Below are positions 48,854 through 62,000 of a stretch of DNA of 64,000 bases, one piece after another. The position numbers and the translations under genes were made by a program. Origin of the DNA: Lagopus muta (Eukaryota; Chordata; Aves; Galliformes; Phasianidae); NCBI RefSeq assembly GCF_023343835.1, contig NC_064437.1:25085001-25149000 (forward strand). The letters are read 5' to 3'. The notes below the pieces were generated by a model, which worked only from the letters and a program-made list of their open reading frames with translations, ran no database searches and was not told the DNA's origin. Position 1 is the stretch's first letter; the number at the start of each line of letters is the position of its first letter.

Positions 48854-51800
48854 ATGGATAAGAGATCTCGAAGCTCTTCCAGGGAGTCCCATAGGAGAAA
48901 GAGAGAGTCTCCAGCTACACAGAGGAAACGGGAGAAGAGGGAGAGAAGCAAAGAAGCCAGCAAAGAAATAGGAGATATAAGGCAGGAGAAAACAAAGGAG
49001 ATTAAGAGCACTGTAGGCACTGATGGTAGGGTGCACACATCCACAGTGGTGGATGTGGATGATGTGATATCTGATGAAGAAATGGAGGCAATGATGTTGC
49101 TGGACAGCGAGCATCAAGAAGAAGGTATGATTTATAGAAGGGAAGGGGCAGAAAAGCTACGGGCTCTTTGACACTGTGTGGGTGACAGTGTCTTTGCTTT
49201 CTGCATGGTGAGTGTTATCACCCGTTGCATAGATGTGTAATTGTCCTTAAGACAGATTATGGGAAGCTCCAGCCAGCTTCTACAGTCAGTACAGGCACAT
49301 CAGTGCTGTCTAGCAAAGCAGTGAACTTTAAACAAGCAGTTACATTCCCAGCATCATTTATGCTTCAGTTCACTACTCCCCATTTTTTTTTTTCCTGCTC
49401 TTTTCTCATTATTTTCTTGCTTGCCCTCCTTTAGGCAGACAGAATTAGCTTTAATGCCAGTTCACAGCCCTAAGAACTGTGCTGCAGGGAGAATGCTTGA
49501 GGCATACAACTGTAACTCCCTTCAGGATAGCCTCTGAGTGCAGCTCTATTCTCTGAAATGTGGCTAAAATCCTGTTCCAAAAGACCCTGAGATCTTTTAG
49601 ATTCCCCAGTGGAGAGGGGTATTTCAGGCTTTGAGTATTGAATATTGTGCTTTATTTGCAGTCTTTCTGTTTGCTTAATCTTTTCAGATAAATTTCTGTG
49701 ATTTCAGGGTCAGCCAGCAAGTTGCCCATTCTGAATCTTTCAGTGCTGCTTAGTTGTCATATAGATCTACTGTGAAGAAGCCAAAAAAAGGAGCATTAAA
49801 ATTTGTGAGCCTGTCTTGGAAATTCTTGACCACCAGGGACTGTTCTTGAAACACAGCTTGAGAGAGCACTGAATAGGCAAACACCAAGTCTAGGCAGAGG
49901 ACCAGCAGAAGCTGACCTGTGCAGGCAGTTGTCAGGCCATCTGTATTTTGGGAACTTTCCTATCCTAACGGAGTCATGTTGGATTTCCCCTTAGGTATGA
50001 AGTCTCCCGGTCTCAACATCTGTGAGTGGCTTCTGACTATATTGTCTTTCCTGTTCATCGTAATGACTTTCCCCATTTCTGTCTGGTTCTGCATGAAGGT
50101 AAGAATAGGCATGATGCCTTTTTGGATTTAGTATTTGGTGTCTGTTGTGACTGTAACCAGCATGTGTTGGTCATAAGCATATAGCTTAGGTTCTTGTTAT
50201 TAAACAGTTTGCAGGTCTGTTCACTTTTGAACATAACCTTCAGCTCACCCAATCCAAACATAGTTGCGTTGCAGCAGCAGGGTAAAATAGATTTTGCGTT
50301 ACAAATTTAAAGGGAGGTTGGATCTTTCAATTAATAGCAGATTTTTCTTCTTCCTTCAGTTTTCTCTAATTTATAGCATGGTTACAAGTAGACATATTTT
50401 GATTACAGCTTCTCAGGAAATAGATTAGGCACAAGGTGTTCAAATTCAGCCAGACTACAAGAAAGCAGAATGCTGGCCTCATCCTGGGAAATACTGAGCA
50501 ACTCTAGCATGGGCTGCTCTCACCTAATCACAGGCTGATTATATGCAAGCCAGCCATCAGTTTTGGGTCAGATTTTCTTCTGGGGTAAAGAGGCTTAGGA
50601 ACAGTTGACTCCACTACCTCCAATCTGCTGAAATCCTCTTTTCAAAGGACTTTACCAGAACAGAGGTCTTCCTATGCACAGCCCAGTGAGATTTTTTTGC
50701 TGGTCCTATGCCTTCCACTCCAGCCTAGCTTTGTTTCTCTCTGCAGGTAGTGCGGGAGTATGAGAGAGCCATTGTTTTCCGGCTTGGGCATCTCCTTCCT
50801 GGCAGGGCCAGAGGGCCTGGTAAGATGCTCACTGAGTTCCCCCCAGCCATATTGTTCCTCTTCATCATGCTCTACTAAAGCTCTTGTCCTGGTGCCCTCC
50901 AGGCAGGTACAGTTAACCAGGAGACACGTCTTCTGAGGTCCAGCAGCTTCCAATGGCTCTTCCCAATACAGAATCAGACTCACAATTTGAGCCTATGTAT
51001 TTGCTGTTCCTTCATAGTTCTGTGCTCAATCCCCTCTACTGCTCCCTTGAGCTGAAGAAGCAATTTCTGTGGTTTTGATGATCACCAAAAGATTTTTTTT
51101 TCTTTCCACAGGTCTTTTCTTTTTCCTTCCCTGCCTGGACACATATCACAAAGTGGACCTCCGCCTCAAAACCCTAGAGATCCCCTTCCACCAGGTATGG
51201 CTACCATCCCTTCTTTACATTAATTCTTGGATCTCTTTATCTGGTTGTATTTGATGACAGTCCTGATTTTGCACTGACGTAAGAAAAACCAGCTTATGCT
51301 TAAGATAGTGATTCTGGTTCCATGTCACTCCACTGGGCAGAAGATACTGTTAAATGCTGCCAGTTCTTAGGGTCTTGCTGCAGATCTTACATCAAGCCAT
51401 CTCTGCAAAGCCTCAGCTGCTGGATTCCTGTGACTGTATGAGACATCCTTTACCTCTCTGCCATTTTAAAACCACTGCTTTTAATCCCATTCAGTTTGAC
51501 AAGCTTTAGTGGTAACCAATAGGAAGTGGCTGAGCCATGGATATTGGAGCAGTTTTTACCCATCACACTGAGGGTACACACAGTGGGGACAGGAAAGCAG
51601 ACTGAGATCTTACAATGGCATCTCTAAGTGTGGCAACTCTGCTCTTGTACAAGTCAGGGAAAGAGCTGAGAGCTCACTGCTAACTTTGAAACTGGCACCC
51701 TCCTAGCCACAGTCCCACAGGTCAAACCTCCCAATAGTCCTGTTGTCTGTGCCACTGCCTTTATCTAGTACCATCAGCAGGTTCCCTCCCGTGGTGTAAA

Positions 51801-54800
51801 GCAAATCCCTCTGGGGATGGTACTCAGCAACACTGAGCACATAGCAGACAACAGGAATGGAGCAAGCAGCTGTGGGCTGAGAGACACATGGGGATGTTTG
51901 ACTGCTTGCAGTCTCTAGCCCAGCAACCAAACTCAGGAGACAGACACAGCGATGCTATACCAGGGAACTGAGATCCACAGGTGATGCAGTTTGCCTCAGG
52001 TCAGAGAGTAGCAGAGGTGACAACTACAAAGATGTACCCATCTAGCTATTCTTCCTCTTTCCCAGAGTTGTGTACTTTTCTGTGCTACCTTAAAGTTGCC
52101 AGAACCATATCCATCTTCCCTCATGTCTTCTGCTTAGGTGGTGACTAAAGACATGGTTACACTGGAGATAGATGCTGTCTGCTATTACCGTTTGGAGAAC
52201 GCCTCTCTTCTCCTCACCACCCTCACCAGCATCTCCAGTGCCATCCAGCTGCTGGTGCAAACCACCACAAAGCGCCTCCTGGCACATCGAGCCTTCTCTG
52301 AGCTTCTGTTGGAGAGAAAGAGCATCAGCCAGGAGATAAAGGTGCTTCTGCAGCTGGGGAGAGGGTGGAGCAAGCAGGGAATTTAGGCTCTGCTAACAAG
52401 CTTGGAAGATAATCAGTCCTAAATCACAGACAGTATTTTGCAAGAGAGTGCGATAAGAACATGTGCCTCCTTCATTGAAAAGTGGGAAATTTTCCTCTTT
52501 TTTTAAATCACTTTAGGGGAAGGAATTACAACGTGGGTCTCACAAGCATATGTGGGTAGTAGCAAACATTGTGATGTGAGAAGTGTGAAGGAACCCCTTA
52601 AATCATTTTCATCAGTGCTCTGCAGTACCTCAGGTTCTGTGCTTATTCCAGAGAGGACTTTCTCAGGAGAATGGTTTTCTGTTGTGCGAGAGAGATGCCA
52701 TAAACCCTGAATACACAGGATCTTCAGCGGCAGTTCTCTGTGGCCACTGTATGCAAACTTTATTATACCACTCAGGAACTGAATGTTTCCTATGGAATTG
52801 GATTGGTTCTACAGTCAACCAGTATGGACTAGCTAAATCATACTAAGGGCAAATACAGATCAGAAGTGAGGGATGTAATTTTTATTTCTGAGAGTCCACA
52901 CACAGTATATAATAAATCCGCATCACTGCCTTGAATTAACGTTCCTGAACTTCTAAGTCCCTCTGAGGAGCCTGGACAAGGGCTTATGTTCTCCTTGTGC
53001 TCTAAAATATCTTCCTCTTGACAGGTGGCTTTGGATGCGGTCACAGGCTGCTGGGGGATCAAAGTGGAGAGAACAGAAATGTAGGTAGGAAGTGGTGGTA
53101 GCAGAGACTTTCTTGCCCTTTTGCAAGTATCCATTCTGCTTTGCTCACATTTCTTCTTCACCCCTGGCCCCCTCCCTGCAGCTCTTCTGCAGCCCTCACC
53201 TCCTTGTTTTCACCGCCCCTTTCAAACCTCTGTCTCACATAAAACTTTCATGAGCAAAGATGTTACTTGCTCCTGCACTGACAGCCAAATGCAGAATCCT
53301 TAGCTGGAATCTCATCAACTCTTCTGCAGTTCTTTTAGCCTAAGAGTCACACAGGCAGTGTGTGCCCCAAAGTCCTCAGGGTCTTAGCAGTGGTTGGTCT
53401 CAACTCTCAGAAGCCTGTAGAGAAAGGTGGGACTTGCTCATCACATAGAGGGCCGTGGAAGAGAGAGCCAGGCAGCAGAGAAGCACATCTGTAAAGAGAA
53501 GGAAATTCCTGTGGCTGTCTTGAGAGCAGTCTCCCAGTGGATCCTCTGATACCTCACAGACTTCTAAACTTCAAGCCTCAGAGACACAAACAGAGAAGGC
53601 CTCTCTGCTGCCTAGTGATTATGTACATCACTAATGATCTAGTTATCATTAGAATTATTTTCTAATGATTCCAGCTTGGATATGTACAAAATCAGGCTGG
53701 AAAAGAAAGATTAGAATAGAGGTAGAATACTAAAGGAAGTAATTTATAGAGGCACACGCAGAGAACAAAGGATGTTTGTGAACACCTCTGTAGAGACCAG
53801 TACTTGAGCCCATTCTAAGCCCTAGAGGGCCAGGGCTGTCAGATGAGCCTAGAGCTCTTCTAATCCTTATCCTTCACTACCACAGCAACAATGTGCAGCT
53901 GCCTGCTGAAGTCCAGCAGTCCTTGGCCGTGGAAGCAGAAGCCCAGAGGCAGGCCAAAGTGCGGGTATGCAAACACTGAAGACCTCCCATCTCCTTCCAA
54001 GGCATCACTCTTTCCTTTCCCCCACCCTAGTTTGAGGTCTTTGGAACATACCACAGTAGGGTACAGCTCTGGGAAGATCTGTTCAAGATGTTCAGATCCT
54101 GTTCGAGAGCTGTGTCAAGCAAGGTGAGCTGCAGCATGGGCCAGTGCAGTGGAATCCCAGATCTGGTACCTATGCACAGGTCAGAAAGACACATAAGAGG
54201 CTGGTGTCATCCCTGACCACAGTGCCTATAAAAACCTCTCCCTTCTCAGGGTTTCACTCTTGCTTGGAGACCCAGCCAGGAGGGTGGAGCTGGGCTGCCA
54301 CTACTATCATGTACCCCACACCATCCTTACCCTGGGCTGTCTTCCATACCTTACACTGAGCCTAGGTAGGATTTATGTCCAAGTACCCTTCTCACAAGCT
54401 TAGCCTGTGGGCTGCCCTCTCACATGCTTTTGCAGCACACATGAGTCCAGTTGTAAGCTCTGATGGAACTAGTAGCACCCAAAGTACACATAGCTTTGGT
54501 GAAAACAAGTTAGACGCGAGATCTAGTACATGCCATGATCAGAACAGCAGGAATGTTACAGGGGCCCCAGAAAGTTCATGGTGGCAACTTCCCTCTGTAA
54601 TAAGTAGCCTATGCCGGGGCCTTACTCCCTGCCTGACAAAAATCTTTATTCTCCTCCTTGGTAGGTGATTGCTGCTGAGGGGGAGAAGGCGGCTTCTGAG
54701 TCCCTGCGGATGGCAGCTGAGATCCTGTCCAGTGCCCCTGCTGCTGCTCAGCTCCGTTACCTTCATGCACTGCACTCCCTTGCTGCAGAGAAACCTGCTG

Positions 54801-54943
54801 CCTTCATCTTACCCTTACCTTTGGATCCCACAAATCTGGTTTCTCCAGCTACCCGCAGCCCTCCAGGAGTGAGCAGCATCATCACAGACACCTCACAGCT
54901 CCCAGAAAGCGTGAAAGACAAGAAGGACTCACCCATGCTGTAA
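48854..54943 (+). CDS. NPHS2: NPHS2, podocin (stomatin/PHB-family slit-diaphragm scaffold), complete
   Basis: Eight exons: 48854-49124, 49995-50098, 50747-50819, 51112-51194, 52138-52341, 53025-53080, 53886-53964, 54665-54943. All are in phase, giving 382 residues (human 383). The start M, then [11 protein letters not shown], aligns with human MERRARSSSRES; an in-frame ATG at 48824 would add ten residues. The N-terminus (1-91) is basic and polar with a TVVDVDDV block. A membrane hairpin follows (about 103-123) containing the conserved MTFP proline at 117. The stomatin/PHB domain (about 125-290) keeps [11 protein letters not shown] (R137, equivalent to human R138), [26 protein letters not shown] and the [14 protein letters not shown] helix. 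The C-terminal tail ends KKDSPML as in human. Known role: podocin forms oligomers in cholesterol-rich membrane at the podocyte slit diaphragm, recruits nephrin and CD2AP and modulates TRPC6. It lies head-to-head with TDRD5 and tail-to-tail with AXDND1, as in human. Confidence 0.95.
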
Positions 54944-55495
54944 GAGTTCTCCCAGAAATAGTTGCTATAAGCACTGGTTAATCCTGCTCAGAGAGGAGCA
55001 AGATGGCTGATCTATGGGGAGCCCAACAGCAGGTACTGGACTGGAGACAGGAGGGAAGGCAGCCCAGACCTGTAATATAAAAGTAGATTGTACATGAAAG
55101 AAGCTTCTGCTTGTTTTGGAAAGGGAAAAGTATGGAGCACAATAAGCAGTGTTGGTGCATATGTGAGCAGGGGACCGAGGGAGAAGTATCATCCCTTCCC
55201 TTTCACATCAGCTGATACACCTTGACACAAAAGATCCCTGGGATCTGATCTGTCCTACCCTCATCACATTGGCAGGAAAGCCTGATAGCTTCCATATGTT
55301 TAAACACCCCCATCTCCAAACGAACAGCCTGTCACACATCATTTGTTACAGGGAAAAATCCACAGTGGGATAAAAGAGGCAGGCACAGGTTGCCTCCTAG
55401 AAGGGAATATCTTATCAGAGGGCATTGTTTTCCAGTGTCCTTACACTCAGGCTTTTGGGGGTTTTCCCTTTCACAATCTTGGCTGAAAAAGCCTT

Positions 55496-55545
55496 TTTAT
55501 TTTATTTTATTTTATTTTATTTTATTTTATTTTATTTTATTTTAT
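55496..55545 (+). repeat. (TTTTA)n pentanucleotide microsatellite
   Basis: About ten uninterrupted TTTTA units. It lies in the NPHS2 3' region, just before a candidate AATAAA. Confidence 0.95.
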
Positions 55546-55551
55546 CTTTTA

Positions 55552-55557
55552 AATAAA
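55552..55557 (+). terminator. NPHS2: Candidate NPHS2 poly(A) signal
   Basis: AATAAA lies 609 bp after the stop codon, directly after the TTTTA array. It would give a 3' UTR of about 630 bp. No transcript evidence is available here, and other signals may be used. Confidence 0.45.
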
Positions 55558-55796
55558 AGCAAGTCCTGCAGCTGGGTGGTAAACAAAGCCAAGGCAGAAG
55601 TTCTTGGATAGGAACATGTTCCTCTTCACAGCCCACCTCTGTGTGCTGCATCCTGAGAAACTGGGAGCGGTTGGGTGCTACAGATGGGAGCTTTGCTAAG
55701 GTGCCTTTTCCTCTGTGTGAATTGATGGGGGAAAGACAACAGCCAGGCAGGTGGGGTGGGAGCCTTGACAAATGAGGGAAATTGGAAGGGGCTTAG

Positions 55797-55851
55797 CAGG
55801 TAATGCAGGTAATTACATGCAGGTAATGCAGGTAATTACATGCAGGTAATT
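55797..55851 (+). repeat. Short tandem repeat, 23-bp unit
   Basis: Two and a part copies of a 23-bp unit built from GCAGGTAAT and GCAGGTAATTACAT halves. Each unit is itself a degenerate doubling of GCAGGTAAT. It lies in the NPHS2 3' flank. Confidence 0.8.
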
Positions 55852-55944
55852 TGGTAGGTGCTGCCAACCTGGTTCTCCTGTGACAAGAGAATGAGCCAGG
55901 TCTTGTCCATGGTGCACTGGATATAAGATTTCAGTTGCCACCCA

Positions 55945-56006
55945 TACATTATACATATTTATATATATATTATCATATATATGTTATTATATATATTTAT
56001 TTAATA
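55945..56006 (+). repeat. AT-rich low-complexity tract
   Basis: Alternating TATA/ATAT with TTTAT interruptions, a simple AT-rich tract of about 60 bp. Confidence 0.8.
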
Positions 56007-56303
56007 GGCAACCAGGATGTTTAGTCCTAGAGACTAAGGAGAAAAGCAGGAAAGTGGCAATGCTTGTGTCTTGCTTGCTTGTGTAGAGGGAGGAAGGCAG
56101 GCTGTGCTGCTACGTGCTTCCACTGGGTGGTGAGACAGGACAAGATCTGAGCTTATGAACCTCTGCTTCCAGCAGGACTGTCTGAAAATATAAGGAAGAT
56201 GACCTATTTAGCCAACTCCCACTGAGCTGAGAAGTGGGAATCCAGCACTAAGCAAAGAGCCAGCTAAAAGCCTTGAGAACAGTTCTTTTGCCCACTGCAG
56301 CCA

Positions 56304-56478
56304 CTTTACATACTGTAAGCTTTTACCTTGATAGACATGGGGCACTGTCAAACTCACAGGGAAGGAATGGAGAAAGTCCTCAAAATTCCTGTAAGATTTT
56401 CCCTGCCGAAAGCTACTTGAAATAGCTTTACATACTGTAAGCTTTTACCCTGAAAGACCTGGGGCACTGCCAAAGGAA
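56304..56478 (+). repeat. Direct repeat pair, about 52 bp, offset 122 bp
   Basis: The segment at 56304-56356 recurs at 56426-56478 with few changes. Both copies begin CTTTACATACTGTAAGCTTT and go on to a GGGGCACTG block. The spacer between them is not repeated. It looks like a local segmental duplication in non-coding DNA. Confidence 0.8.
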
Positions 56479-58273
56479 ATAACACAGTGCCCTTGCTTTC
56501 TTTGCTCTTGGTTCCTTTGGGTGGACATCAACTCTGCTCTTCTCCTTTCACTGCAGCATCTATTCCTGCTTCCAAGCAGATCTCCCTGGCATGCTGCTGG
56601 CCAGTAGAGGCCAAAGGAAATTTTGCGTCCCCTGCTCTTAATCGCCCACAGTAGTTTCCCATCATCCGTGTGTCCAGCAGGGGTGGACCAGCCAGCTGCT
56701 CACTCTTGCTTTTTCACTCATTTTTCTCAGTCTCTCTTGGCCTGCTAGTTACATTCACACACTTGGCTCATACCATTAATTAAGACTTCTGGGACGTGGA
56801 ACTGTGTCTCAAGGATGGTCTGCAGGTACTGGTTTAACATTTCTACAAGGGACAAAGAGTCTACTTGAATAAGTATCAAGTAATTTTGTATTTAATCAGC
56901 TCTTTCCTCTCTACGAAATCTCCTTCTCAACACTCAGTGCTCCATGTATCTCACTCCACTAGTATTTGCTAGTCTTCTTGCAGCAGGGACTCTCAGTACA
57001 CTAGTCTCCTTAGAGGTGGTTGAGAAGGGAAAAAAAAAACAACAAAAAACCTCACCTGTGAACTTAGTGATCACACTGCATCTGAGCTCCAGATGTAGCC
57101 TCACATCCGACTCATTCTACCACTGTAACTGCAGCTGGCTGGCTGGAGGATTTCATTGGCTGCTGCTTGTAGGTCTGTAAGAAAACTCAGTGGTGATCTA
57201 GACACAGAAAACTAATTCTGGGAAGCTCTGTAATCTTCCACTGATGAACATGAGCTTTATATTTACTTCTCTGAGGCTGGTTCTGTTTTTTTTTCTCATG
57301 ATGCTGGAATAAGCCCCTGCTTCCCAACCAGCGCAAAAGGGTGTAAACACCACACAGAGTGACCTACAGATGATCCTTTCTCTGAGCACTTCTCTGGCTG
57401 TATTTCTAACTTCATGTGAAACGATCCAACCAGACCAAGATTCCTTGGCACATCAAGGACCACCACCTCTGCAAGTAACGTCTGAAAGGAACAGTGCTCG
57501 GCCAGAGACACGTGGTATGAGGGCAGGGCACACATTACCCTATTTGCACTCATTTTTAGAAGTCAGGTGCATCTTTCTTCAAACATGCAACTTCTCTACA
57601 AAGTTGCAGAAAAGGCAAATGACAGCTAATTGCTTCCTCAGTTCCAAAGAATCCTTGTTCCAGCAGGATTTTCTCTCTTTAACGTATACAGAGTTGGCAG
57701 AAACTTGTAGTTTTACCTTCAGGAGGTATAGACTCAAAACCTCAAAGAAGGAAAACATCATTTAAAAATGTGCTTCAGTGTTACTGATATATGGTAGGTT
57801 CCATAATAGAATTTACTCCAGGGGAATTGGCAGGGGCTGTTTGGAGCAGACATGATTCTTGACAGCTTCAGAGCTGAGACTGGGTCAAACCTCAGAGTCA
57901 TGCCAAATCCAGGCAGCTGCTGCTGTCCTGGCAGAGCTTCATAACTACTCAGACTATCCCAGGCTGGTGCCTGACTGAGGCAGAAGCCCTGGGGACCACC
58001 TCTCTGGGTGGTTTGGCTTTTTCAGGTTGTAGGGGTACTGCATGTGGGTATATCAGCATACAGAGAAGGTGAACAAGCTGTAGAGATGCTAGAGCTGTTG
58101 GGGGGAAGTAGAGGACAAGCACAAGACAGGTGTGGAAGTGGTAGAACCAGCTAGAAGAACAGTATAAGTGCCCAGATGGCAGAGAGGAGTGGCTAATATA
58201 GAATAAAGGCAGTGGACTGGAATGAGAAACTATTCTGAATAGTCACCAAGAAACTGCTCAGGCATTGTTATTT

Positions 58274-58279
58274 TTTATT
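58274..58279 (-). terminator. AXDND1: Candidate AXDND1 poly(A) signal (minus strand)
   Basis: AATAAA on the minus strand, about 790 bp beyond the stop codon at 59066, inside a T-rich stretch of the plus strand. Low certainty, because such T-rich runs give the motif by chance. Confidence 0.3.
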
Positions 58280-59065
58280 TTTTGCTTTTTCTGGATTGCT
58301 TGTGCTGGCCAGAGGTGGAAGTTTTGGGAGTTGAGCAGGCTTCCCCTTCAGGCAAGCTTTCTTGTAAACATTTTTCTGAAAGGAGAAAAAAAAACAACAA
58401 CAAAAGCCTTTAAAATGCAGAGTAAATACGTTTAAAGTATTTTAAACAAATTAGTCTCTCTTCTTACTTTGATATCAAAGAGAATATACACTAGAGTGTT
58501 AAAAGGAGACGTTTTAATTCCCACTTATTCTCCTTCACATCTTATTTCTGAGCAGATCCAGCCGAGAAAGGAAATATATTCACTTACAATAAACATGCCA
58601 CCTAAAGAACTGACTGCCACACCACGTGGGCAAAACCAAGCCATCAGCAGCTGGAGACAGCAAGAATGGCCTCTGCTACAAACACAAAAGCTATGTGGGA
58701 TATCAAGGGACCTAAACATTATTTCTTTTCTACCCACAAATCAGCGATTCTAAACAGACCTTGACTGTAACAGTACTTAAAGGGAAGGCGAAGCCAATTA
58801 CAGTGACATCTAATATCTAGAATATATGTAGGCCTGGTGTTATATGGCAAAATCAAAATTATTTTATCTCAAAAACAGACAGAGTTCAGCAGTTCTTTCT
58901 GACCCAATCTGGAATGAGAACAAAAGCCTCCCTGCTTAGCTTCTGACAGCGAGTCAAGACAAGACCCTGGGATGTGCTCAGGAAGAAAGGAGCATGTGCT
59001 AAGTGGGACATGAATGAGGCATCCTCAAAAATTGCTTCCTACTCTGAGTCCAGGAGAGGTTCAGA

Positions 59066-62000
59066 TCACTGATTATCCTGACCTTGCCCTTCTTTAGGTG
59101 TTGGTTCTGGGACGACTTTGCCCCTTTTCTCCAGCTCACTCTCTAGCTCCTGGATTCTCTCCAGGGCTTCTTCCAGCTTCTTCTCAAAATCTTCAGATCT
59201 CTGCTCTGCATTCTGAGCACGGATTTCTGTTTCTCTGAAGCAAAGAAGCAAAGATAATGCTGAAACTTGAAATCTAAGCAGGTGCTGGTAGAATACTTAA
59301 AAGAAAGATTTAGAAAGCTGAAACGTGCAGTGGAATTGAACAACTCTATAAAATACAGTTGTGGTTTCATAGAAGGGCATTGTAAGAGATGGAGACATCA
59401 TTGCACAGCTATGCAAGCCTGCAAAGTGAATTCATTTTAAACTCAGCATTTGCTAACAAAGTGTTAAAAGTATCACATCTTTACCTAACATCACAATCAA
59501 CGGTTTGAGACAATCAGAAGAGAAAGAACCCCAAAGCTAAGCTAACAGAGATGGCTGAAGCAGAGCCTAATCAGAAAGCAGAACAGATATAAATGGAACC
59601 CTGCCCTGTTTATCCCTCCAGCATAGAACCAGCACTCACATAAGCTGCACTTGCAGGTGTTCCAGCAGTGCCAGGGCTTCAAACTCTTTCTGAGAAAAGG
59701 GAGTTGACGACTTGCTGGCAGTCATCTCTCTCTGGTTGGAAAGGGCACAATCTTCCATAAATGAACATGAAACCAACAATGCTGCATTTCATCTAGAATA
59801 TTGTTTGGCTGGACACTGCTGGTGTCTCTGTACATGGTCACGACACAGACAAGAGCTCAGTATCCATAAATCATGTAAAACCAGAGGTTAAGTCAAGCAT
59901 TTTCTTTTGATTGGATCCAATCATGTATTGACATTAAAAATAGACTAAAATCACTTCCTGATTTGGACATAAATATCTCACTTGCACTTAGTCTTGGTTG
60001 CATGATTGCCCATGCATCACTGGGTTACAGATGTTGGAGATGGCTGTAGCCTGACCAGGAGTGAAGTAACTAACAACCAATGGCCAGAGGCAGCTACTCA
60101 AATTGTCCAGCAGGCATTAGTTTTCTTCATTTGAAGAAAAGAACCAGGACTTTTGTGGAGTCCCATTAAAAGACTCCTAATCTAAGCTTAGTAAGGTTAC
60201 TATGATTTCCAGAGATTCATTTTTACTAACCAATCTAATTCCATAAAGGAACACTCCTGAGTCTCTCACTATCACTGCACTACCTGCCTGCCTCTAAAGC
60301 ATTGAGAGCAAGGCACACTTAACAATGCAGCTTACTTAAGGAGTAGCAATATCCACTGACAGTTTGCTAAAGCTCCACAATTCACATACATCTGGGCTCT
60401 GCTCTGAAGGTCTGACTAGCTAGGAAGTGACTGGAGAAGGCAAACTGTATGACTTCTGAAGAGCAGCTTTACAAACTGATGCCTTTAGCCTGGACTACTC
60501 TTCCAAAGAGTACAATCCCATAGGTAAGTGGAAAAAAATAGAGACCCAGGAGGCACAGTTGGCCAAAAGCAACCTGAACTTCTTGCACTCCTACTGTTCT
60601 GAATATCCCTGAATCTCTTCTTCTGTGTATTCAGCACCGTATTATTTTTACCATCCCAGGAAGTGCTGGCAACACTCAGTCTCTGATGATAGTCCTCGTT
60701 CAGACTGCACACATCACCTGTGACTGGACCCAACTTCACGGTACAGGGCAGGAATGCATGAGCCACGTGGATGAACTGAGGCAGCAGAAATTGTGCTAAT
60801 GAATATTTTGTAGTGGCAAGAAGAGAGACTGAGAACACCAGCACCTTTCACTCATGCAGCAGGTCCGATATAAACATTAAACAGTGTCTGACAACAAATA
60901 GACAGCTAAAACCCAGCTCCAAATCTCTGCCACGTGTGCTAAAAACATTAGTGTAGTAGAGATTCCTACCCCTGTAACTGAAATGATGTCTGACTTCAAG
61001 GATTTCAGGTGGATGTTGGAGTCTTGTCCTACATATCTGATCACATCTGTAGTAGCTTCATCACCTTCACTCATATCATCTGTACCAGCACCTGGTTGCT
61101 CCTAAGAGAGAAAATGAACAAGAAATAGGAGAAGTATCACTAGCTTAGAGACACTGTAGGTAAAAGGCCACGTTTCCCATCACGTGCACCAAGCAATAAA
61201 AAAATCCCAACTCTGCTGGAAAGTAGCATCTTGCAGCTACTACTGTCACCTGCATAAGGACGATTTTCTCCTTTACTGTTGATGTTTCTTTCTCTGTTAT
61301 TTGTTTCTTTTCGCTGTTGGCATCATCAGCTTTAAGCCCTTCTTGAGTTGAAGAAATGATAGTGTCCTTAAGTTTCAACTCCAATTCCTGTAAGGCACCA
61401 CAATAATTTGGTTAGTACCAAAAGTGCCTTTTGTCCATCCAAATAACCCAGGCAAAATGGCTGGTCTCTGACTTCCTCTTGCACACATTTAAACTTGGGC
61501 TTCATATATCTCATAAGCAGGACCCACTATGGTATACTTGCTTTTTATAGGCCATTGTATAGGGGGGGGGAAAAAAAGGGCAACACATGGCCTACAGCAG
61601 TGGCAGTATACTGTAGTACTGACATACTAGTCATAAGTACACAGTTATGACAAACATCACTCTGCTTGAGGACTAAATTGAGAGCTGATGCACATAATTT
61701 GTGCATCATTTAGGAATAGGAAAACTATTTCCTTGTCATCTGAATTTAGGTTATGTATGACGTTACATCAATGCCAGGCCAGCCATATATAAAACACGTA
61801 ATTGTCACAGGCAGTGTCAGACACCCATTCAGTCATATAAAGAATTGACTAGAAGTTCAGCCTGATTTGGGCAAGCCAACCAAGAGAATTCCAGCTTAAG
61901 TCCACGCCAAAGGTTGAAGCGAAAGCTAGCGGGCACCATGCTGAACTGTTCTACCAGTGCAGTAATACCTCATAGCTACAGTGAAGCTTCAGTTTTGCCT

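Larger units (their letters stand above)
54944..59065. other. Intergenic region between the converging genes NPHS2 and AXDND1
   Basis: About 4.1 kb containing the NPHS2 3' UTR, the simple and tandem repeats listed separately, and probably the AXDND1 3' UTR. A minus-strand AATAAA lies at 58274-58279. No conserved coding segment or transposon was recognised in 56500-58250. Confidence 0.55.

Noticed and set aside
51703-51930. Minus-strand open frame in an NPHS2 intron with a WD-repeat flavour ([20 protein letters not shown])
   Set aside because: Only one short stretch resembles a WD repeat. There is no second repeat, no neighbouring exon on that strand and no poly-A tail of a processed copy.
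60485-60844. 119-codon minus-strand open frame between AXDND1 exons
   Set aside because: The composition is unlike the charged helical exons around it, and I found no splice sites that would bring it into the gene in phase.
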